A stretch of 6,342 nucleotides of DNA from Bacillota bacterium (GCA_023435855.1 JAEZLG010000088.1:1-6342); one strand, 5' to 3'. Positions 1 to 5,902 are shown, counted from the stretch's first letter. A program made the numbers and translations. The notes: generated from the letters alone by a model not told the origin.

Positions 1-859
1 TGCGTGTTACCCCGCGACGCTTTAATACATTGAGTTTTTCTTCGTCTATGGTATCGGGTCTTCCCGCTTCCACGGTGAGCTCATGCCCAAAACCGCCGTA
101 GGCTTTAAGGGCAAATTCAAGAAGGCCGTCAAGTTCCTCTGCGGTCAATACCGTAGGTGTGCCGCCGCCTATATACATGCTGCGAACATTACGCCCGGTT
201 TCGCCTAAAAACCTTGCGCCGTAGGCTATATCCTTTTTAAGCGCATCAAGATATGCAGCCATATCGGTTTTAATGCCGCGTACCTCGGAAGCAAATGAAC
301 AATAAAGGCAGCGGGTCTTACAAAACGGTATGCCTATGTAGATGCCCGTTTCCTTTTCGGAAGTTAGCTTTAGCATCCCGTCCTGCACTTTTAAAATTTC
401 TGCAGCGAGCGCAAGCTTTTCCTCCGCAACGTCGAAGTCTGAAAGCATCATGCGCCGCGCGTTTTCTTCTCCCATGCTTTCGTTGAGCTCGCGCAAAAGC
501 CGTGTGGGACGTATGCCCGTTAGCGAGCCCCAAGGCAAATACGTTTCGGGGAAAGCCTTGACCATGGCGCGAAACACGGCAATCTTAATGGAACGCTTTT
601 GAAAGCGCTTTTGCTCCAAGGTACTTTCACAACGGTACGGGCTTTCATAGCGGCAGGTAAACTCCCCATTTGGAACGCGAATGCAGCTTGCCTGCGCCAC
701 CCATATACCGTTTTCATCAAGTAGATTTGCAGAAACAAAAACATCGCCGTCGCTTCGCGATTGGGTCGCGGGCGACAGCTTTTCAAAATCGAGAAATAAG
801 CGGAGTATCTCCGCGATATCGTTCTCAAACTGCGGTGTATTTGTAGATAAGCTTACCAT
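1..859 (-). CDS. hemZ: HemZ-type radical-SAM coproporphyrinogen dehydrogenase, partial (C-terminus off the window)
   Basis: Anaerobic (oxygen-independent) coproporphyrinogen III dehydrogenase-like enzyme of the HemN/HemZ radical-SAM family, cytoplasmic. Known members use a 4Fe-4S cluster and S-adenosylmethionine. The frame is open from the ATG at 859 to the left edge, giving 286 complete codons. HemZ proteins are usually near 490-500 residues, so the C-terminal two fifths are missing. Residues 1-165 form the family's N-terminal extension. The cluster motif CX3CX2C is at Cys180, Cys184 and Cys187 in IPFCKTRCLYCSF. The SAM-binding glycine motif GGGTPT is at 231-236, and EAGRPDT at 264-270 is typical of HemZ. 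The start overlaps the end of the MBL gene by 7 bases, with GGA five bases upstream as a weak ribosome site, which suggests translational coupling. A HemW or other HemN paralogue is possible but less likely given the N-terminal extension and the neighbours. Confidence 0.93.
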   Translation of the reverse strand, partial: MVSLSTNTPQFENDIAEILRLFLDFEKLSPATQSRSDGDVFVSANLLDENGIWVAQASCIRVPNGEFTCRYESPYRCESTLEQKRFQKRSIKIAVFRAMVKAFPETYLPWGSLTGIRPTRLLRELNESMGEENARRMMLSDFDVAEEKLALAAEILKVQDGMLKLTSEKETGIYIGIPFCKTRCLYCSFASEVRGIKTDMAAYLDALKKDIAYGARFLGETGRNVRSMYIGGGTPTVLTAEELDGLLEFALKAYGGFGHELTVEAGRPDTIDEEKLNVLKRRGVTR

Positions 860-1497
860 GTTTCCGGGTTGAACTGCTTCATATAGGGGTTAAATTTTCG
901 CTCATCGTCGAGCGTTGTCGCACTGTCGTGTCCTGGGTACACGGCATAGTCGCCAACGAGTGTAAAGAGCTTATTTGAAATGGAATCATAAAGCGCTTGC
1001 GGGTTACCGCCCGGGAGGTCGCTTCGGCCAACGCTTAACTTAAACAGTGTATCGCCCGAAAACAGCACGCGCTCGTTTTCAAGTAAATAGCACATGCCCC
1101 CCTCCGTATGGCCGGGGGTCGCAATCGCCTTCACTTTAAAGCCCGCCGCTTCAAACTCTTCGCCATCGTTTAAAAGCCTATCGGCACGAACGCTGCGCAC
1201 GGGATAGCTCGTCATGGTGGAGAGGTTTTCTGTATCGTCATGGAGCGCTGCAGCGTCGGATTTATTGATAAGCACCTGCGCGCCTGTTTCTTCTTTAAGG
1301 ATTGCCACGCCCAAAATATGGTCAAAATGCCCATACGTTAAGAGTATATGCGTGAGCTTTAAATTGTTCTCGGTTAAAAACGCAAGCGCTTTTTTGGCGT
1401 TAGCCGGATCGACGAGGAAGCATTCCCCTTCCTTCGCCCCATATACTGCATAGGTGTTGGTCGCCAAAGGACCTGAAATGATGGTCGATAGTTGCAT
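853..1497 (-). CDS. MBL-fold metallo-hydrolase (glyoxalase II-like, YqgX-type) with an altered metal motif
   Basis: A 214-residue cytoplasmic metallo-beta-lactamase-fold protein of the glyoxalase II-like group. Members hydrolyse thioesters such as S-D-lactoylglutathione, but the substrate here cannot be read from sequence. The usual length for the short Firmicute form is 200-215. Metal-site residues seen are His57, Asp59 and His60 in TYGHFDH (54-60), His130 in TPGHTEGG, Asp149 in FSGDTLF and His190 in YPGHDS. The family loop GRSDLPGG is at 157-164. The oddity is residue 55. The family motif is THxHxDH, but a TAT codon gives Tyr where the first histidine should be, which would affect the Zn1 site. 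The ATG shares its A with the dtd TGA stop (TGATG), with AAAGG about eight bases upstream. The gene sits between dtd and hemZ, as in many Clostridia. The fold is certain; activity and substrate are not. Confidence 0.93.
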   Translation of the reverse strand: MQLSTIISGPLATNTYAVYGAKEGECFLVDPANAKKALAFLTENNLKLTHILLTYGHFDHILGVAILKEETGAQVLINKSDAAALHDDTENLSTMTSYPVRSVRADRLLNDGEEFEAAGFKVKAIATPGHTEGGMCYLLENERVLFSGDTLFKLSVGRSDLPGGNPQALYDSISNKLFTLVGDYAVYPGHDSATTLDDERKFNPYMKQFNPETW

Positions 1498-1943
1498 CAG
1501 AATGCCTTTCTGCTCTCAAGGATTATGGTCACGGGCCCGTCGTTGACGAGCGCTACATCCATGTGTGCGCCGAATTCGCCCGTTTCAACCCGAATGCTTT
1601 GACGAAGTTTTAAAATCGCTTCCTCGTAGAGCGGTATCGCTTTTTCGGGACGCGCGGCGCGAATAAAGCTTGGCCGCCTGCCGTGGCGTGCATCGCCCAA
1701 AAGCGTAAACTGCGAAACGAGGAGTATTTGGCCTTCAACGTCCATAATAGACAGGTTCATCTTGCCATCCGCGTCCTCAAATATACGAAGGCCGAGAAGT
1801 TTATCTAGAATATAGTCAAGATCTTTTCCCGTATCATCCTCTTCGATGCCCAAAAGCACAAGAAAGCCTTTTTGTATGCTGCCTGTCACGCGGCCTTCCA
1901 CGGTGACGGATGCGTTTGAAACCCTTTGTACAACAGCTCTCAT
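1497..1943 (-). CDS. dtd: D-aminoacyl-tRNA deacylase
   Basis: Cytoplasmic homodimeric proofreading enzyme that hydrolyses D-aminoacyl-tRNA, and glycine mischarged on tRNA-Ala, freeing the tRNA. The product is 148 residues, the standard DTD length, and is intact. It begins with the canonical MRAVVQRV. It carries LVSQFTL (75-81, the SQxTL active-site motif) and NDGPVT (134-139, the Gly-cisPro motif that enforces chirality). RIFED at 53-57 is also family-typical. The start is fixed by this N-terminus even though no Shine-Dalgarno sequence is visible: the eight bases between the RSH stop (TAG, 1952-1954) and this ATG read ATACTATA. Translation probably depends on ribosomes finishing RSH. Its TGA stop overlaps the next ATG by one base. 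The relA-dtd pairing is common in Firmicutes. Confidence 0.97.
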   Translation of the reverse strand: MRAVVQRVSNASVTVEGRVTGSIQKGFLVLLGIEEDDTGKDLDYILDKLLGLRIFEDADGKMNLSIMDVEGQILLVSQFTLLGDARHGRRPSFIRAARPEKAIPLYEEAILKLRQSIRVETGEFGAHMDVALVNDGPVTIILESRKAF

Positions 1944-1951
1944 TATAGTAT

Positions 1952-4117
1952 CTACACATTTAGGCGGTACACTTCCGTGACCGACTTGATCTTTCGCATA
2001 TTCTTGATGATGACCGCAAGCTGGTCGGTACTCGTAACGTCGAAGGAAAGCTGCGTGGTGACGATATTATTTTTATCGGTCTTGGCTGTCATCGCCTTGA
2101 TGCTGATGTTAAGGTTCACCAAAAGCTGCGAAACATCCATAAGCAAGCCCGGGCGTTCGTTGGCGATGATTTGGATGGATGCCGTGTAGGAGGATTTCGC
2201 GTCCTGCGCCCATTCGACATCGATGATGCGTCCTTCATCCACTAAGAGTTCCGCTACGTTCGGGCAGTCTTCACGGTGTATGGAGACGCCTCTGCCGCGC
2301 GTAACATAGCCTATAATATTATCCCCGGGAAGCGGGTTGCAGCAATGCGCGAAGCGCACCACCATGTTGGGCTCACCCTTCACAATGATGCCGCGGGTAT
2401 GACCCGCGCGCTCATTTTTCTGCTCTTCCTTATGCTCGAGCCTTTCAAGAAGCGCCGCGCGGCGTTCATCCTTTTTATGTTGCTCGACGAGCTTTTGAAG
2501 CACCTGTCCCGTGGTGATGCCGCCGTAGCCTATGGTGGCATACACATCGTCGGTATCGTCCATGTTGAAGCGCTTGAGGATGTCGGAAAAATACTCGGTC
2601 TTTGTGACGTCGCTTAGCTGTATGCCCTGCCGCTTGGCAGCTTCTGTGAGCATTTCGCGGCCGCGTTGTACGTTTTCCTCGCGGTTGGCTTTTTTAAACC
2701 ACTGGCGTATCTTTGCCTTGGCTTGCTGCGTCTTTACGATTTTAAGCCAATCGCGGCTCGGGGACGCTGTGGATGCGGTTACGATCTCAACCACATCGTT
2801 ATTTTTAAGCTTATAGTCAAGCCGCACGATGGCTCCGTTGACCTTGGCGTGCTGCGCGCGGTTGCCCACGTTTGTGTGGATGCGGTACGCAAAATCAAGC
2901 GGTGTCGAACCCGTCAGAAGGTCTACAATTTCTCCGCGCGGTGTAAGCACGTACACATAATCCCCGAAGAAATCCTTGCGGAGGCTTTCGGCAAACTCGC
3001 GCGTGCTGTCGGCATAATTTTCAAGGTCGAGTGCCTCGCGAAGCCATGTGAGCTTACTGTCAAGCTCGCTCTGGCTGGCACGGCCCTCCTTGTACATCCA
3101 ATGCGCTGCGATACCAAACTCCGCTGTGCGATGCATTTCAGAAGTTCGTATCTGTACTTCAAACGGCATGCCCTCGTCGCTAAACAGTGTGGTGTGAAGC
3201 GAGCGGTACATGTTCGTTTTAGGCATGGCGATATAGTCTTTAAACCTGCCCGGCAACGGCTTCCAAATGGAGTGAATTACGCCGAGCGCGGCGTAACAGT
3301 CACTCACGGTGTTGACAATTACGCGGATAGCGATAAGGTCATAAATCTCTTCGAGCTGCTTGTTTTGGCGGGTAAGCTTTTTATAGATGCTGTAAAGATG
3401 CTTCGGCCTGCCGGATATCTGTGCCTGTATCCCCGCGTCCTTTAAAGCTTCGGAAATGGCCTCGACGGCTGAATTCAGCGTTTGCATGCGCTCACGCTGA
3501 TGCGGCTCAATAGCTTCCTTTAACCTTTCGAATTCATCCGGCCATATGTATTGGAAGGAGAGATCCTCAAGCTCGCATTTCATCGCGCCCATACCGAAGC
3601 GGTGCGCGAGGCTCGCGTAGACCTCGAGGGTTTCCTTAGCTTTTCTGATGCGTTTTTCGTCGTTGCAATAGCCTAACGTGCGCATGTTGTGGAGGCGGTC
3701 GGTGAGCTTAATGATGACCACGCGCACATCGTTAGCAATGGCGAGCATCATCTTGCGAAGGTTTTCGGCCTGCTGGTCCTCCTTGGCTGCAATCTGCTGG
3801 TTGCCGGTTTTAGTAAGCTTTGTTACACCGTCCACCATGCCGCCGATATCGGCGCCGAACATGGCTGTAACACCCTCCACCGTAACACCTTCACCGTCCT
3901 CCACCACGTCGTGGAGAAGACCCGCGATAACGGTATGGCTGTCCATGCCCATTTCAAGAAGCATGAGCGCGACGGCCTCCGGATGCACATAATACGGCTC
4001 CCCGCTTTCGCGAAGCTGCTTTGCGTGCACCTTTTGGGCAAAATCCGCCGCCTTTTGAAGAAGCACCATTTCGGGCTCGGTGAATTTGGCCTGACAGGCC
4101 GCTATAAGTTTGTCCAT
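1952..4117 (-). CDS. relA: Bifunctional (p)ppGpp synthetase/hydrolase, RelA/SpoT homologue (RSH)
   Basis: Long-form RSH enzyme that transfers pyrophosphate from ATP to GDP/GTP to make (p)ppGpp and also hydrolyses it. It is cytoplasmic and acts with ribosomes in the stringent response. The product is 721 residues, normal for Firmicute Rel. The HD hydrolase domain has its metal ligands at His45, His69-Asp70 (HDVVED) and Asp140 (DRLHNMRTL), so it looks active. The synthetase domain is at about 235-345, with GRPKHLYSIYKK, RFKDYIAMPK (RxKD loop as in bifunctional Rel) and EVQIRT. Then come TGS (about 386-450), a helical region, the zinc-finger-like part with Cys592-Cys593, His614 and Cys618, and a C-terminal ACT domain (about 645-721). 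The start is the ATG at 4117 with an excellent AAGGAGGTGA upstream. A GTG at 4135 would add six residues but would place that ribosome site inside the gene. The leader is full of stem-loops, and dtd follows after 8 bases. Confidence 0.97.
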   Translation of the reverse strand: MDKLIAACQAKFTEPEMVLLQKAADFAQKVHAKQLRESGEPYYVHPEAVALMLLEMGMDSHTVIAGLLHDVVEDGEGVTVEGVTAMFGADIGGMVDGVTKLTKTGNQQIAAKEDQQAENLRKMMLAIANDVRVVIIKLTDRLHNMRTLGYCNDEKRIRKAKETLEVYASLAHRFGMGAMKCELEDLSFQYIWPDEFERLKEAIEPHQRERMQTLNSAVEAISEALKDAGIQAQISGRPKHLYSIYKKLTRQNKQLEEIYDLIAIRVIVNTVSDCYAALGVIHSIWKPLPGRFKDYIAMPKTNMYRSLHTTLFSDEGMPFEVQIRTSEMHRTAEFGIAAHWMYKEGRASQSELDSKLTWLREALDLENYADSTREFAESLRKDFFGDYVYVLTPRGEIVDLLTGSTPLDFAYRIHTNVGNRAQHAKVNGAIVRLDYKLKNNDVVEIVTASTASPSRDWLKIVKTQQAKAKIRQWFKKANREENVQRGREMLTEAAKRQGIQLSDVTKTEYFSDILKRFNMDDTDDVYATIGYGGITTGQVLQKLVEQHKKDERRAALLERLEHKEEQKNERAGHTRGIIVKGEPNMVVRFAHCCNPLPGDNIIGYVTRGRGVSIHREDCPNVAELLVDEGRIIDVEWAQDAKSSYTASIQIIANERPGLLMDVSQLLVNLNISIKAMTAKTDKNNIVTTQLSFDVTSTDQLAVIIKNMRKIKSVTEVYRLNV

Positions 4118-4121
4118 GCGC

Positions 4122-4131
4122 TCACCTCCTT
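4122..4131 (-). promoter_or_regulatory. Ribosome binding site of RSH
   Basis: AAGGAGGTGA on the minus strand is a near-perfect anti-16S match, with seven bases between AGGAGG and the ATG at 4117. It decides the RSH start: the GTG at 4135 would lie upstream of this site. Confidence 0.9.
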
Positions 4132-4133
4132 TC

Positions 4134-4148
4134 ACGCGCTATGCGCGT
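4134..4148 (-). repeat. Short perfect hairpin just before the RSH ribosome site
   Basis: On the minus strand ACGCGC (4143-4148), loop ATA (4140-4142) and GCGCGT (4134-4139) form a perfect 6-bp stem. It ends two bases before the Shine-Dalgarno sequence, so in RNA it could affect ribosome access. A regulatory role is inferred only from position. Confidence 0.6.
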
Positions 4149-4150
4149 TT

Positions 4151-4179
4151 CGATAAAGTGCCGTTCCGTCACTTCATCG
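4151..4179 (-). repeat. RSH leader hairpin with a 9-base loop
   Basis: Minus-strand CGATGAAGTG (4170-4179) pairs with CACTTTATCG (4151-4160) over ten positions around the loop ACGGAACGG (4161-4169). The one non-Watson-Crick position is G-U in the minus-strand RNA but would be A-C in plus-strand RNA, so the structure fits the RSH transcript better. There is no U-run after it, so it is not a simple terminator. Its loop is complementary to the apical part of the next hairpin upstream (4213-4227). Confidence 0.6.
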
Positions 4180-4203
4180 AGTTCGCTGTGGCGGGTTTTT
4201 TCA

Positions 4204-4237
4204 CGTTTTGCTGCGACGGAACGTCGCGGTCGCAAAA
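4204..4237 (-). repeat. Covarying repeat hairpin, copy 1 (minus orientation)
   Basis: Read on the minus strand: an outer stem TTTTGC (4232-4237) with GCAAAA (4206-4211), an internal loop of GACC on one side and a single A on the other, then an inner perfect stem GCGACG/CGTCGC (4213-4227) closed by TTC. A second copy with the same plan lies in the opposite orientation at 4488-4518. The inner stem differs between the copies but remains paired in both. Confidence 0.7.
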
Positions 4238-4258
4238 TGTGCAAGGTGTTTTTTCCTT

Positions 4259-4399
4259 ACGCGCATGTCGTCAGAAAAAACGGATTGCATGGCGGCGTTG
4301 CGCCGCCGGGGTTGCGGGCGGATAATATCCGCCCCTACGGGTAGTTCGAAGGGTCGAAACCCTCCGGAGGCTATATTCCGGCTTTGACGACATGTGCGT
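4259..4399. repeat. 141-bp element bounded by 17-base inverted repeats, MITE-like
   Basis: The arms 4259-4275 and 4383-4399 are inverted repeats matching at 15 of 17 positions, with a perfect 10-base core CATGTCGTCA (4264-4273) and TGACGACATG (4385-4394). Both mismatches would be G-U pairs in plus-strand RNA. Inside are several perfect short hairpins: GGCGGCG/CGCCGCC (4291-4307), GGGCGGAT/ATCCGCCC (4316-4334), AGGGT/ACCCT (4350-4363) and the palindrome CCTCCGGAGG (4361-4370). A further inverted pair, GTTTTTTC (4248-4255) and GAAAAAAC (4274-4281), straddles the left arm. No target-site duplication is evident and no transposase is present. It could be a non-autonomous mobile repeat or a stack of REP-like elements. 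Confidence 0.5.
4316..4334. repeat. REP-like palindrome (8-bp stem, 3-base loop)
   Basis: GGGCGGAT (4316-4323) and ATCCGCCC (4327-4334) are perfect inverted repeats around AAT. On the minus strand it is preceded by CCCGTAGG. From memory, GTAGGGGCGG-type palindromes recur between genes in several Clostridia, so this looks like a dispersed intergenic repeat; I cannot confirm copies from this window. Confidence 0.6.
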
Positions 4400-4447
4400 C
4401 CGGCGAAGCCGGAGCCCTTCGGGCCAAGGTCTGCGGCCTTGCGTGCG
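4396..4447. repeat. Triple-hairpin repeat unit, copy A
   Basis: Three consecutive mini-hairpins: TCCGGC/GCCGGA around GAA (4399-4413), GCCC/GGGC around TTC (4414-4424) and AAGGTC/GGCCTT around TGC (4426-4440, with one T-G pair). The unit ends GCGTGCG. Full or partial copies recur at 4559-4657 in the same orientation. Its left edge overlaps the right arm of the 141-bp element. Confidence 0.75.
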
Positions 4448-4487
4448 TCAAAACGGATGAAAGCCGAAGGTTTTTGTCCTGTCGCGG

Positions 4488-4518
4488 TTTTGCGACCGCG
4501 TCGCAGACGCAGCAAAAC
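4488..4518 (+). repeat. Covarying repeat hairpin, copy 2 (plus orientation)
   Basis: Outer stem TTTTGC (4488-4493) with GCAAAA (4512-4517), the same GACC and single-A internal loop as copy 1, and a shorter inner stem GCGTC/GACGC around GCA (4498-4510). The 13 bases 4488-4500 match 4225-4237 in reverse complement, and 4508-4518 match 4205-4215. Only the inner stem and loop differ, and pairing is kept. Confidence 0.7.
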
Positions 4519-4533
4519 CTTGTAAACCCTTCT

Positions 4534-4561
4534 CGCGGAAATGGCCGCAGCCATTTCTGCG
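4534..4561. repeat. Strong isolated hairpin (12-position stem)
   Basis: CGCGGAAATGGC (4534-4545) pairs with GCCATTTCTGCG (4550-4561) across a CGCA loop. Eleven positions are Watson-Crick and one is G-T. No T-run follows on either strand, so it is not an obvious terminator. It abuts repeat copy B. Confidence 0.7.
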
Positions 4562-4657
4562 TCCGGCGGAGCCGGAGCCCTGACGTCCGGCGCAGCCGGA
4601 GCCCTTCGGGCCAAGGCTTACAGCCTTGCGTGGGCCAAGGCCTGCGGCCTTGCGTGC
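4559..4657. repeat. Triple-hairpin repeat units, copies B (partial), C and D (partial) in tandem
   Basis: Copy B (4559-4581) keeps only the first hairpin, TCCGGC/GCCGGA around GGA (4562-4576). Copy C (4584-4632) has all three: the same stem around GCA (4586-4600), GCCC/GGGC around TTC (4601-4611) and AAGGCT/AGCCTT around TAC (4613-4627). Copy D (4632-4657) keeps only the last, AAGGCC/GGCCTT around TGC (4637-4651). Together with copy A the third stem is seen in three sequence versions, all able to pair. Tandem modular duplication is the simplest reading. Confidence 0.75.
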
Positions 4658-4675
4658 GACCGCGGAGCGGAAATG

Positions 4676-4715
4676 AAAACGGCGCGGTATATGGCAAGGT
4701 GCTCCGCGCCGCTTT
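4676..4715 (-). terminator. Probable intrinsic terminator after apt
   Basis: On the minus strand AAAGCGGCGCGG (4704-4715) pairs with CCGCGCCGTTTT (4676-4687), twelve positions with one G-T, around a 16-base loop. It begins about ten bases after the apt stop. The T-run is only four bases and partly in the stem, and the loop is large, so efficiency may be modest. The plus strand has no matching T-run. Confidence 0.6.
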
Positions 4716-4725
4716 GAATTCTAAA

Positions 4726-5238
4726 TTAAAATACGACGACAGTGGCGATATCGTAGCCTTTGAGCTTGTCGCGGCCGTCAAGGTCACTAAGCTCTATGGC
4801 AAAACGTGCTGCGACAACTATTCCGCCGGCTTTCTCAACAAGGCGTATCGTTGCAAGCGCTGTGCCGCCGGTGGCAAGTAGATCGTCCACAAACACGACT
4901 TTTTGGCCGGGCTGTATGGCATCGGTATGGATTTCAAGCACATCCGCGCCGTACTCTAGGCCGTATTCGTAACGGTTGGTTTTATACGGGAGCTTGCCGG
5001 GCTTGCGCGCAAGTACAAAGCCTGCGTGTAATGCGTAGGCGAGTGCCGAGCCGATCACGAAGCCGCGTGCCTCGGGGCCGACCAGAAGGTCCACTTCAAT
5101 GCCCTCAAGGCTTTTTACAATACGTTCGATAAGCTCATGGTAGGCGTCTGCATCCTTGAGCAATGTCGTGATATCGCGAAAAAGGATTCCCTTTTGCGGG
5201 AAATCGGGAATGTTTCGTATGGTATCCTTAAGCTCCAT
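4726..5238 (-). CDS. apt: Adenine phosphoribosyltransferase
   Basis: Cytoplasmic purine-salvage enzyme: adenine plus PRPP gives AMP and pyrophosphate. From the ATG at 5238 the product is 170 residues, the usual APRT length, beginning MELKDTIRNIPDFPQKGI as family members do. Motifs are PEARGF (55-60), RKPGKLP (78-84) and the PRPP-binding loop VVFVDDLLATGGT (114-126) with the two acidic residues and TGGT. An upstream ATG at 5265 would add nine residues, but the AAGGAGGA ribosome site lies eight bases before 5238, so the shorter form is preferred. It overlaps the end of recJ by 11 bases, which suggests co-transcription. A terminator-like hairpin follows. The recJ-apt-rel order is typical of Firmicutes, and Apt and RSH both act in purine nucleotide metabolism. 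Confidence 0.97.
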   Translation of the reverse strand: MELKDTIRNIPDFPQKGILFRDITTLLKDADAYHELIERIVKSLEGIEVDLLVGPEARGFVIGSALAYALHAGFVLARKPGKLPYKTNRYEYGLEYGADVLEIHTDAIQPGQKVVFVDDLLATGGTALATIRLVEKAGGIVVAARFAIELSDLDGRDKLKGYDIATVVVF

Positions 5239-5902
5239 GATCAAGTTCCTCCTTGTAGGCTTCATGATCTTCTAAAATTGCCGCTGTTGCTTGAAACGTT
5301 TCGCTTTCTATAAGTTCGCGCGGCTCGGGATTATTACGAAGCTCGATATTGCCCAGTTTGTTCTCTGATACAAAATCGAGTTCCAGCATCACATCAAGCG
5401 CGAGTGAGCATTTGCTGCGCCTATCCCCCGTTGCACTTGAAAGTGCATCGAGTGCTGCGCTGCGGTTATAAAATGCGCGATCCGTTGCTTTAAATGCGCG
5501 GAAAACCTTCGCCATAAATCCGCGATCAAGACGGACGGATGTAAGCAATTGCTCCGCATCCTCTACTACAGGCGGCGCAACATAGATGTTTGCGCTCGGC
5601 GCAAGCTCGTTTAATCTCGCAAGCATGCCGGTGAACAGAGGACTGTCACATACCACGATGCTTTGGTAGCGGCTTAAGTCGCTTTGCGTCAAATCGGGCG
5701 CTAATAGCAGCGTGTGGTAAGCGCATGCACTTTTATCGGGGCTTATAAAACGTGCATCGAACCTGTCGAGCAAATCGCGCTCATGTAGAAGGCGCAGAAA
5801 ATGCGCGGCACCTTTTGGGGTAAAACAAAGCGCCGCCACACCCGCAAAGTGTTTTACCGCTTCGTTTAGAGCCGTCTCAAACGTATTTGACACGACCTGC
5901 AC
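5228..5902 (-). CDS. RecJ C-terminal fragment downstream of the internal stop
   Basis: The same frame after the stop. The first possible start codon is a GTG at 5902, giving 224 residues of the Firmicute RecJ C-terminal domain. No Shine-Dalgarno sequence precedes this GTG, and homologous sequence already begins right after the stop at 6112, so separate translation is doubtful. It is best read as the tail of the interrupted recJ. The end overlaps the apt start by 11 bases. Confidence 0.55.
   Translation of the reverse strand: MQVVSNTFETALNEAVKHFAGVAALCFTPKGAAHFLRLLHERDLLDRFDARFISPDKSACAYHTLLLAPDLTQSDLSRYQSIVVCDSPLFTGMLARLNELAPSANIYVAPPVVEDAEQLLTSVRLDRGFMAKVFRAFKATDRAFYNRSAALDALSSATGDRRSKCSLALDVMLELDFVSENKLGNIELRNNPEPRELIESETFQATAAILEDHEAYKEELDHGA
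5247..5254 (-). promoter_or_regulatory. Ribosome binding site of apt
   Basis: AAGGAGGA on the minus strand, inside the last codons of recJ and eight bases before the ATG at 5238. It chooses that ATG over the one at 5265. Confidence 0.85.

Larger units (their letters stand above)
4118..4725. other. Gene-free region made of stem-loop repeats
   Basis: About 600 bases between apt and RSH with no convincing gene. Open frames here, including a 165-codon plus-strand frame that runs into apt antisense, translate the repeats into low-complexity Arg/Ser/Pro/Gly peptides with no family features. From right to left it holds a terminator-like hairpin, three repeat units plus one half unit, a strong hairpin at 4534-4561, one arm of a covarying repeat hairpin (4488-4518), an inverted-repeat-bounded element (4259-4399), the opposite arm (4205-4237), and two leader hairpins before the RSH ribosome site. 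I found no sigma-70 promoter with both boxes, although RSH probably has one here. Confidence 0.8.

Noticed and set aside
1941..1948. TATAAT-like sequence overlapping the dtd start codon
   Set aside because: No -35 match at the right distance; gene spacing already explains the expression of dtd.
2666..3445. Plus-strand open frame of 259 codons opposite RSH
   Set aside because: Shadow of the RSH coding strand; the minus-strand protein has full-length domains.
4323..4328. TATTAT (minus strand) as a possible promoter -10 box for RSH
   Set aside because: It is the centre of a perfect palindrome and its -35 position matches only three of six consensus bases.
4396..4657. CRISPR array
   Set aside because: The repeats are adjoining hairpin modules of unequal length with no regular unique spacers and no cas genes.
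4201..4787. Minus-strand open frames of about 137 codons in the repeat region
   Set aside because: Low-complexity Ala/Arg/Pro translation of GC-rich repeats, in conflict with the apt gene or the terminator hairpin.
4384..4881. Plus-strand open frame of 165 codons across the repeats into apt antisense
   Set aside because: It translates the hairpin repeats into repeated Arg/Ser/Pro peptides and then runs antisense through apt; no ribosome site and no domain.
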